Part shown: positions 56,505 to 64,000 of the stretch, piece by piece
How the letters are laid out: every line of letters starts with the position of its first letter
How positions within the stretch are numbered: position 1 is the first letter of the stretch
Assembly: GCA_011800155.1 (NCBI GenBank)
Contig: CM022375.1
Coordinates: 2,356,001 to 2,420,000, forward strand
DNA from: Flammulina velutipes
Taxonomy: Eukaryota > Basidiomycota > Agaricomycetes > Agaricales > Physalacriaceae
Direction: 5' to 3'
Length of the DNA: 64,000 bases
Notes under the pieces: model-generated
What the model saw: only the letters and a program-made list of their open reading frames with translations
The model's database searches: none
Told to the model about the DNA's origin: nothing
Translations under genes and position numbers: made by a program

Positions 56505-58445
56505 TTAGCACCATACTCTGGCACCGACCCCTGCCCACGCCATCACAAAGTACCCTACGCCCAACGGAAGGATGCACCTCCTTGTGACTGCACCCCAATC
56601 CCACCTACGCCCTCTCCATTGCCCTCCTCGCCATCGATGAGCCTCCCGCCGATTCTCCCTTTCCCTCTCCCTTTCGCCCTCCTCACCCTCTTCCTTTCGC
56701 CAAAGATTACTCGTAGCCCACATCTGCACCGCCCGCGACAACGATGTGAATGTTGCGACGAGAGCCCATACGACATGCGGCCGCGCAGAGACATCTAGCA
56801 CAGTTAATGACATTTGTGTCGCTGACCAGCTACAAGAATATCAGCTGTCTGTTTCTGCTTGCGAGATATCGAATTGGCTTACCATAGAGCCTGTAACGCC
56901 AACACCCTCACCAATGTGGGCAATGGAGGGTAATACATTCGCCATCTGAATAGCAGGCCAGATGTCAACGCCAGACACTGATACGCAGTGAGCAGGATGA
57001 ATAGCAGGCTGGTCAAGACATCAAATGGGTGGATTGAACCAGCGATGCACGTATGGTCCTTCTTAGAACCATCATCGATCGGAGCTATTGATGGAAGAAG
57101 CCAGGATAATGAAGGTTTTGGTGTCACATCTAACCAAAAGATAGCATGGAAGGCGCCTATCACGGCCGGGACTATGCTCAACAACCTGCACAGCCCAAAC
57201 AGCACATCGAGGGCTGTCCGCGTCTTCGCTGGTCCGAACAGCAGCGACGAAGGAGACGATAGGACTCTCACGACCCGACACATGAAGACGTAGCCCCTGA
57301 TACAGGCCTGCTCGAGGTCTTGGAGGACAAGCATGGGGTCCCGACCTCTATACCGCTTTCGCTTGGGTTTCTTCGTCGTTGTCGAATGACCACCATTCAA
57401 GGTAGAGCTGGATGAAGCGGCCAAGGGAGAAGAGGGAGCTGCGAGGGAAGCGGAGAAGGAATAGGGAAATCCACCTGTGGGCTTCCTTCGACGCGTCGTT
57501 GGTAAGGACAGCGGTGGATGGTCGTCGTCCGTCTCTGTCATTGGAGCATTCGTCGAGACTGGCCGATGGAGAAGAGTCTCGCCTTCTGTTTCTGTTTCTG
57601 AAGGTGACACTGGGGACAGCGGTTCTGGAGGGATCGTGTGAGATGGCGGCACCGTGATTGGCTGCGACGGTCTTCTCCTTCGTGTGGCCATGTAGAGCCC
57701 GTCATCATCCTCATCGTCGGGCTGGTCACCGAATCCTGACGCGCCGGTCGCATCGCTACTCTCGGAGTCATCGCTGGTACTCGCTCTCCTAGGTGGTAAG
57801 ACTGGCCAGCTGCGTCCAGTTCCCCGTGGAAGCACTGGTGACGATGGCTGTGACCGGCCCGACGAAGGAGTGGTCCGCGACGACGAGCTCATGTTTGTAT
57901 TCAAGGCCGATAACGAAAGGGAAGATATGGTCGAAGACGACGGCGTTCGCGAAGGCGGTCGACTAAACGTTGGACTTCGTGGTGGTAGTCCAACCGAAGA
58001 TGGTGTCCTGCGGTGTGTTATGGGTGAAGGAGTGCGAGTGCGACTGGGCGGCAGAGATCTGCTCAAAGATGACTGCTATAAACAAAGTTTGCATCAGCCG
58101 AGGTCGACGGACAGAAAAAGCATTTAACATGACAGCACGCTTGAAGGATTACAGCCAAATAAGACGGCAACGTACATCTTGCTCTAATGCTGCACTGTAC
58201 GGAGGTGGTGAGCCCATTGGGACGCTCATGTCAGATTGTGTGAGCTGTGTGTATGTCCGTGCCCTCGATATAGGTATAGCGGCATCTGGAGGCGAAGAAG
58301 ACGACGTATATCCCATTGGCGGCGCAGATATGAATTGTGAGGATGCATTTGAGCCGGTTCTTCGCCGTCCTATCGGCCTTGCAGAGGAGCCGCTGCTTTC
58401 ATTTATGCTTCCACTGCGAGAACGCGAGCTAGTCGGCGTCGACAT
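56505..58445 (-). CDS. EOS1: EOS1-like N-glycosylation/ER membrane protein, right copy (intact)
   Basis: Start MSTPTSSRSRSGSINESSGS at 58445, intron 1 about 58067-58175, the Ser/Pro-rich cytosolic half (THRRTPSSVGLPPRSPTFSR), acidic patch, and RKRYRGRDPMLVLQDLEQAC. The conserved EOS1 membrane part follows: CRLLSIVPAVIGAFHAIFWL, DVLTSLLFILLTAYQCLALT, RWRMYYPPLPTLVRVLALQA, then across intron 2 LCWSATQMSLTVLDVS, HVVWALVATFTSLSRAVQMW and TSNLW, an Arg/Glu-rich loop and GVGYFVMAWAGVGARVWC. Four or five hydrophobic helices are visible. Frame is open where the left copy has TAG. It would be the working copy; its role in the ER is inferred from the yeast family member. Confidence 0.85.
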
Positions 58446-58757
58446 GTCCTTCCCAGTGAGTTTTCCAGTCGCTACAAGTAGCAGAGCCGAAGTTAGAGTA
58501 CCGATGATGATGGCAAGAGGAAGAGGAGGACAGGACCCTGAAAGTAGCACGTGACCTAGACTTGCAACGCGACGCGACCAGGGCTTGAGGCTCAAGTAAT
58601 TCTAAAAGCACGCTCACCTTTTCGCTATCAGACGACACAGAAATGGGCTGGAAGACTTTGCTTTATCTGTCAAATGTTCACTGTTTTCATCTAGTAGACT
58701 ATTTTCGGCAATTCCAGGTCGTGACAGACTCAGAGAGAGACGATTGTGAATTGAGAG

Positions 58758-60259
58758 CTATAAGTTATGTCTGACAGAGAGAAAACGTTTCCTCAGTAAA
58801 TTCTCTATGTTCCCCAAGTGTAGCAGTTTGTCCTTCCTCGTCAGTGCTATTTCGGCCTTTGGCATTAAGAAACCGCAATTCTCTAGTAGATTGTCAGTTA
58901 GTGTGAACAGAGCAATTACTCTTTGCCTGACTTGAGTCGGTCGCAATATAGAATTGCTCTGTAAGACGTGTCGCCAGTTCAGCCTTGTCTGGAAGGGTCA
59001 TCTCATCCTGCATGTTCCAATAAGCATGACATATAAGTTCAGCGGAAAATGCGTACCTTCTTGAGGACCGACACGATATCCCGATCATGCACTACTGCGA
59101 CGTCTAGAGACGGACTCTATAGGAGATGAGACAATGCTTGAGCTCAGACAGCAAACTTACTGATTTCTTCATAGCATTGTAAACGTCAGTACATGGATGA
59201 TACAGCTATGAACACTGTCAGAAGGCGAATCACGGTGGAGATGCGCATACCGGTTTGAAGTCAGCGACAACTGGCCAAGAGCCCCAATCTGGTCTTAATG
59301 CTGGAGGTATGGCGCGCCAGAAACGCTGCAACGTGGTGCGTGGCGTTCGAAATGTATTATAGAGGCGAGAATGAATAGACATATGAAAGCCTCGCAAAGC
59401 AATACAGTGTCGCTGTTTCGTCTCCGACACGTTTCCTTTGTGAAATGGCAGTTCTCGGTTCATGAGGAACTCCAACGGGCCGTCTTGACCAGACTGCTCG
59501 ATTATGTCGGGAGTATCAAAGAGATCGGTATCAGGAGGAGGGAAGGCCATGCAACGAGCGAATTGAGAACCGGGGCGTGACGATATGTACGCGCCAAGGG
59601 CCCAGTAAGCGGCCTTCTCGCATCCAGTGACTAGACAGAGTGCGCCATTGTCCATCTCCAACCCGAGGTTGGAGATAATGTGTTCATACCAAATGGAGGC
59701 GTTGGCTACTGCGAGCCGTCGCAATTTCTCCAGTCCGATTTCTGTGCACTCATATGATGTTGCGCCGCATGGAAGCACGCAGAACGCTCCTTCTGGGGCG
59801 GTAGTAGAGAACTCAAGTCGAGGACGGTCATCTGGACTAAGTTTCGAATGGTCAGTTCCACAGCGAAGTAAACATTATGACGAAATACCTGCATTTTACA
59901 GCCGTTGAGACTTTGAATGGTTTCTTGATATCATTCGTGGCGCTCCATAGAGAAGGGCTAGCAAAGCGTGTCTTGTCACAGGTGAAGTCGATGATAGGTA
60001 CAAGCTCCAAGGATTTGAATCCCGCGGGAACACGTCCTTGGTTTCGTGGACTATCAGGTAGTTGTGTGACGTTGAACGCAGCAAACCACAGCTCCCCGTT
60101 ACCGCCACGAAGTACAAGATCACCAATTTCGAGGCCCTCCGCTTTGAAGGGGCCTGCTTCAAAGCCTTCGCGAGGTTCAGGAAGGATAGGTGTCCATCCC
60201 TTAGCCGTGGGATAGAAAAGGCGACAGTATTCTTTCTGGAGTAGGATAGAGAGTGACAT
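58758..60259 (-). CDS. Orphan HDxDW-family protein (member F)
   Basis: Inverted-arm counterpart of member B. MSLSILLQKEYCRLFYPTAK, GLEIGDLVLRGGNGELWFAA, the intron after AVKC, LVTGCEKAAYWALGAYISS, FHMSIHSRLYNTFRTPR and LDVAVVHDRDIVSVLKK, then DEMTLPDKAELATRL. A 49-base final intron from 58936 down leads to GFLMPKAEIALTRKDKLL ending SVRHNL at 58758; without it the frame stops at 58894. About 90% alike in protein to B, with differences spread along the length, so both copies appear to be held under constraint. Confidence 0.7.
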
Positions 60260-60545
60260 ATTGGACAGGAGCTGGAATTGACATGCAACGAACCTAGGTC
60301 AAGGTTTACTGAACTTAGAACTGAGCAAAGATGATGACCGTCAATAAACGTGGCTACAAATAAACACGTGGCATCTGCATGACATTCTTGATTTCTTCTT
60401 TCACTCACCGCCTGTGAACATACTAGCAAAAGCATACTGGGAACACAGGCAGAGACTATCACGCGCAACCATTTATCCTATGAAGCTTGACCACTGATGA
60501 TTCTTCGTTGTCTCCTTCTCTACCTCACTGCCGTGAAAAATCCTG

Positions 60546-61460
60546 ACTAATTTTGACGAACATTTCGCTCGACTTATGGCAACTTTTGTTCGAAATTCGC
60601 ATTGCTTGACTTGTGCGGGACCCTCTAACACTAACAACGATACCTATAGGAATGAAGGAGCTGGAGTCTCTGACCTTCCCTACATCTTGAACGGCAATCT
60701 TCACTGCGCTTTCAGCCTTCGTTACCCTTTTAATCATTTCCGGAATTGCACCAACGCCTTACTCCTGCTGAACACAAGCCCTTCGATACTCTTCAGGCAA
60801 AGGCGGTTGATGAGCAATGCTTTACGAAGGATCTTATCTTCATAAAAAGCCATATGCGTATGACAGCAAGCTTCCTCTCCGGCGAGGCCGAGATTTCGAT
60901 GTAGGGGCTATTCTCGCATTTCTTTTATCTTCCCGTACTGATTTTACTATTTAGAGGAGAAGTTGCAGTCTCTTGGTGCCAACGAGTCGTATTTGGCCGA
61001 TGCGCAGGGTGGGCCAAGACAATCTCAACTTCAGGGTTCTTCTACTGGGGTGTCTTCGAGTACATCAAATAAAATACTATCACCTCGTTCAAATTCCTCG
61101 ATAGCGAGAAAGGATTCGGCCCGAAAAATGGGGACCTCTACCCTCTCACGGGATACTAGAAGACTTAGTACTCGTGGAAGACTGCGACTGCATTCAAGGC
61201 TTCATATGGGTACTCAGCTGGCCTCCAGCTCTTGCCTGCTGGTATGATCCTTGCACTGGCAGGACTGAAGTTCCACACTACTTTGGAACAACAGAACGAG
61301 AGCAATATTTTTCAAGTGTTTACAGGCGCGACACACGGAAACGGGCGGAACCAATGTACGAGCACTTCTGGTTTCCGCATTTGCCGCTACCTCGAGACTT
61401 GGTTGCGCCACACTATGTCATCCTTCATATCTTTGTTCGCCTCTGGTAAATTTTCAGGGG
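60546..61460 (+). pseudogene. Relic G, degraded copy of HDxDW-family member A
   Basis: The start of A (ATGACCAATTTTGACC) is present as CTGACTAATTTTGACG, so the start codon is lost. Matches follow in broken frames: HCLTCAGPSNTNNDTY (A: HCFTRAGPSNANNDAY), GVSDLPYILNGNLHCAFS, then after stops and frameshifts a block equal to the region near LLPAGMIPAGLNLS of A, and NIFQVFTGATHG. Homology ends near 61.46 kb, before the linker and HDxD part. It marks the outer end of the inverted duplication. Confidence 0.7.
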
Positions 61461-61611
61461 AAAGATTTTCCAAACAATGGATCTAAACAATTGCCTGTGG
61501 AATAGACAATCACCCAAGTCCTGCCGAGACGTGAGGCGCGTTCGGAACAAGGTGTATATAACATTGAGGTATCCTTGCACTCTTCATTCTTGCTATCATC
61601 ACATCTCAATC

Positions 61612-63615
61612 ATGCCCAGTAGCAACCATAGCTCAGACAGCGAATTCAATTCAAGCTCCCCGTGAGTTTCTTCCAGTCTTGTCTCTTTGATGCTCAGATC
61701 AGCAATACAGGCTTACACAACGAACACGAGAGAGATCGCTGTCGATATCTTCCGCCGCCACCGCCGATCAGAATGTCTTATCTCAAACCTCCTCCGACTC
61801 TGAGTCCATCCTTGACCAGTCTTCGCCACAGCCCCAACTACGAAACTTACCGGTGACCGAGGAATTTGATTATACAATTTGTTCCCGTGAGTTTACTCGT
61901 TACACGTGTTTCCGTGTTTTTTCTGACCGGACTCCTTAGAGGCAAGTTGTTTTGAGCACAGAACCGGAACATTTCCCCAGCTCCATTCGAGAGAGAGCTC
62001 TGTAGCGCCAGATGACCCTCCTGACACGTTGGTATCGGACTTGGACATTCAGAAGGAGAGCGCTGTCATAGACGCGATGGACATCGCGACGCTGCGTCGC
62101 GAAGCTGCCCAGTGGGAGTTGAAGAAGGCCGAAGATGAGCTTTTGCTCAAGAAGATTGAAGAGGACCGTGAGAAGGCACGCAAATCTCTTGCGATAACCA
62201 ACTTTCGACTCCAGTCAAAATACAACATCCTCCGGCAGCTTGCACTCCAGCGACTGCCTCCAGAGGTTCTGAGCGAGATTTTCCAGTGGGTCCTCGACAT
62301 GGAAGACCCCCGATATCAACGAATGCCCAGAGTGTTCCCTTGGAATGTATCGTTGACGTGCCGACGGTGGCGCAGCATCGTCCTCCAAATTCCTCGCTCA
62401 TGGGCAAAGTTTTCCTTCGACTTATTTTTCAGATATCCAAAAAGCTCCATCCCACTCGTCAAATTGGCATTGGAACGCACGAAGAACGTCGGTTTGGACA
62501 TCGCGATCGACTATAAACCTGTATATCGGACTCATCCCATCATGGATGTGCTTATCACTGCGAACTCGAGGTGGAAGAAAGTCTCGATGAACATCAACCA
62601 CATGGCCCTCCGCGATTTTACAGAGGCCGTTGAACCATACACTCGTCTCGCTGAACTTCGCGTCGTGTTACCGTTCGGTAGCAACCCTTGCGCCGACCCC
62701 GACGTACCTATCCCAAGCTACCCAGGATTCAGAGCAAGTCGATTTCCTGCTCTCAAACATGCGGACATTCACGAGGTCGAGAATGTCATCACGTACCGTG
62801 GCCTCACCAACTTTCCGCTCAGCCAACTGGAGTCGCTGAGCGTCGACATTGGATTCTTCGTGGTAGGCCTCCCCGACCTGGACAGTAAGCTTGAAAGCCT
62901 ACAACGTTTGGCTGTTTGGAATCTATCAAAACAATATTACCTATTTAGTGGGAGTGCTCAGGAGAACAAACTATGCCTTCGATCTGTCAAAGATCTCACA
63001 ATCATGGCGCCTGGGTCGGGGGATGCGTTGATGGACGTACTGGAGCTACCGGCCATAGAATCCCTCACCGTCGACTATGGCGAATGCCCCATAACCTACT
63101 GTCTCACTAGCCACCCCGATTTGCATCGGGTGAAGCGCCTCAGGCTGTCGTCTTTGAGCCCAGGATATACAATGGATCTCGACGATGACGAGTATAGCGG
63201 TCGATTTACACAAGAGAGTGTGTTTCACCTCGCGCCTACCCTTGAGGACGATTTGATTCGCCTGCGCGATTTCCTTGACCTCATGACTGGCGTTGAAGAG
63301 CTATACTTGGGATTACGCGTTGCCAAGTTGCCTGATATCATCCGCGTCTTTGACACAGGATGCTTAGGTCCAGAGGAAGATGTAGGGCGTTTTAGCAGAT
63401 TACCGATGCTTAAGAGGCTGGAGTTCTTCCAGGAGGAGAAATACCTTGGGAAAGATGGCGTCGGGGAGGACGAGTCGATGCTCCTGCGAAAGCTGATTTT
63501 GGATGTGGCGGGGTCACGTTGCCTGACCCTTGGTCCGCAGCGTAGGGGGGAGAAGGAGATGAAGGGCCGAATTCTCTTTCCAGGCTCATGGAAGATTCTT
63601 GACTCCGAAGATTAA
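61612..63615 (+). CDS. F-box protein with LRR-like C-terminal part
   Basis: Substrate receptor of an SCF ubiquitin ligase, by family. The main exon carries a coiled-coil (EAAQWELKKAEDELLLKKIE), then the F-box (LQRLPPEVLSEIFQWVLD and VSLTCRRWRSIVLQIPRSWA), and about 400 residues with leucine-rich strands (LESLSVDIGFFVVGLPDLDS, AIESLTVDYGE, RVKRLRLSSLSP), ending WKILDSED. An upstream exon (about 61689-61889) codes for a Ser-rich stretch (RTRERSLSISSAATADQNVL) and joins in phase. The first exon proposed here (MPSSNHSSDSEFNSSS at 61612) has a good donor but is one base out of phase with the next exon, so the true start is unsettled. If it is wrong, the gene still clearly covers 61.69-63.6 kb. Confidence 0.8.
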
Positions 63616-63658
63616 GTGAGGCTTGGACTTGTACTTTGATTATGATTTATGAATATGC

Positions 63659-64000
63659 CTATGGAATGTAAAGATAGCATACAAAGCAATTGATGCGCCA
63701 CAAACGGAGAGTTCCGTCGCGGATCATTTTCTCCTTCCAACCACCATCTTCGATGAAAATGTTGTGTACGGTCCTTCGCGCGCGCACTCTTGAATGAAGC
63801 GTACGTAGGCTCCATGTCTTTGTGAACGCGGTGAAAAGCGCTCCGTCGAGCTAGTAAAGGTGTCTTGTTAGACAAAAACTGGAAGCTCACGTCTTTCAGT
63901 TTGTCTGTGGTCGTCCAAGGTGATGAACGAACTAAAGTTTGACGATGCAAAAGTTGTTTTGGTGAGTCAGGTTCTGTCGTAACAGATTCGAAAGTGTTAA
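63659..64000 (-). CDS. 3' end of a minus-strand gene running off the window
   Basis: Two exons joined in phase by an intron of 40 bases (about 63850-63889): PWTTTDKLKD, then LDGALFTAFTKTWSLRTLHS, a basic segment, and NIFIEDGGWKEKMIRDGTLR ending NCFVCYLYIP at 63659. The start is beyond base 64000. Fold and family not recognised. Confidence 0.4.

Overview
The window is nuclear DNA of a basidiomycete, most likely an agaricomycete (mushroom-forming fungus). Genes are dense, lie on both strands and are cut by many introns of about 50 bases. The gene content fits: F-box/LRR proteins, lineage-specific orphan kinases, Zn2Cys6 regulators, a P450, and a large family of agaricomycete-type orphan proteins. 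Exon chains below were built by hand from splice signals and reading-frame continuity, so exon edges are approximate unless stated.

0-13 kb: an F-box/LRR gene cut by the left edge, DPH3 (diphthamide synthesis), a 77-residue protein that is only a dsRNA-binding domain, and a full Argonaute pointing towards it. Then comes a gene graveyard (7.6-11.2 kb). It holds broken pieces of a kinase and of an oxidoreductase whose intact relatives lie at 15.9-19.1 kb, an AbiEii-like nucleotidyltransferase gene, and an orphan gene whose last exon is repeated in inverted orientation on its other side. ATG22 (vacuolar efflux) follows.

13-28 kb: a cytochrome P450, an NADP-dependent oxidoreductase, an orphan kinase, two SDR paralogues in inverted orientation on either side of the CAAX protease STE24, an orphan-family protein whose C-terminus is a dsRNA-binding domain, and a second kinase-like gene.

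29-62 kb: a large imperfect inverted duplication. The left arm reads A(-) B(+) EOS1(+) C(+) TF1(+). The right arm reads TF2(-) D(-) EOS1-relic(-) E(-) EOS1(-) F(-) G-relic(+). A to H are members of one uncharacterised family ending in a conserved HDxD(W/Y) segment. EOS1 is the predicted N-glycosylation/ER membrane protein; the right copy is intact and the left copy carries an in-frame stop. In the left arm a deletion seems to have joined member C to the body of the transcription factor, removing the Zn2Cys6 domain that TF2 still has. The spacer between the arms (40-47.8 kb) holds two Ser/Pro-rich hypothetical genes, a tRNA-Glu(CUC) and a GT8 glycosyltransferase.

61.6-64 kb: a complete F-box/LRR gene and the 3' end of a minus-strand gene that runs off the window.

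Most notable: the rapidly duplicating HDxD(W/Y) family, one member fused to a dsRNA-binding domain and another probably fused to a transcription-factor body, in the same window as an Argonaute.
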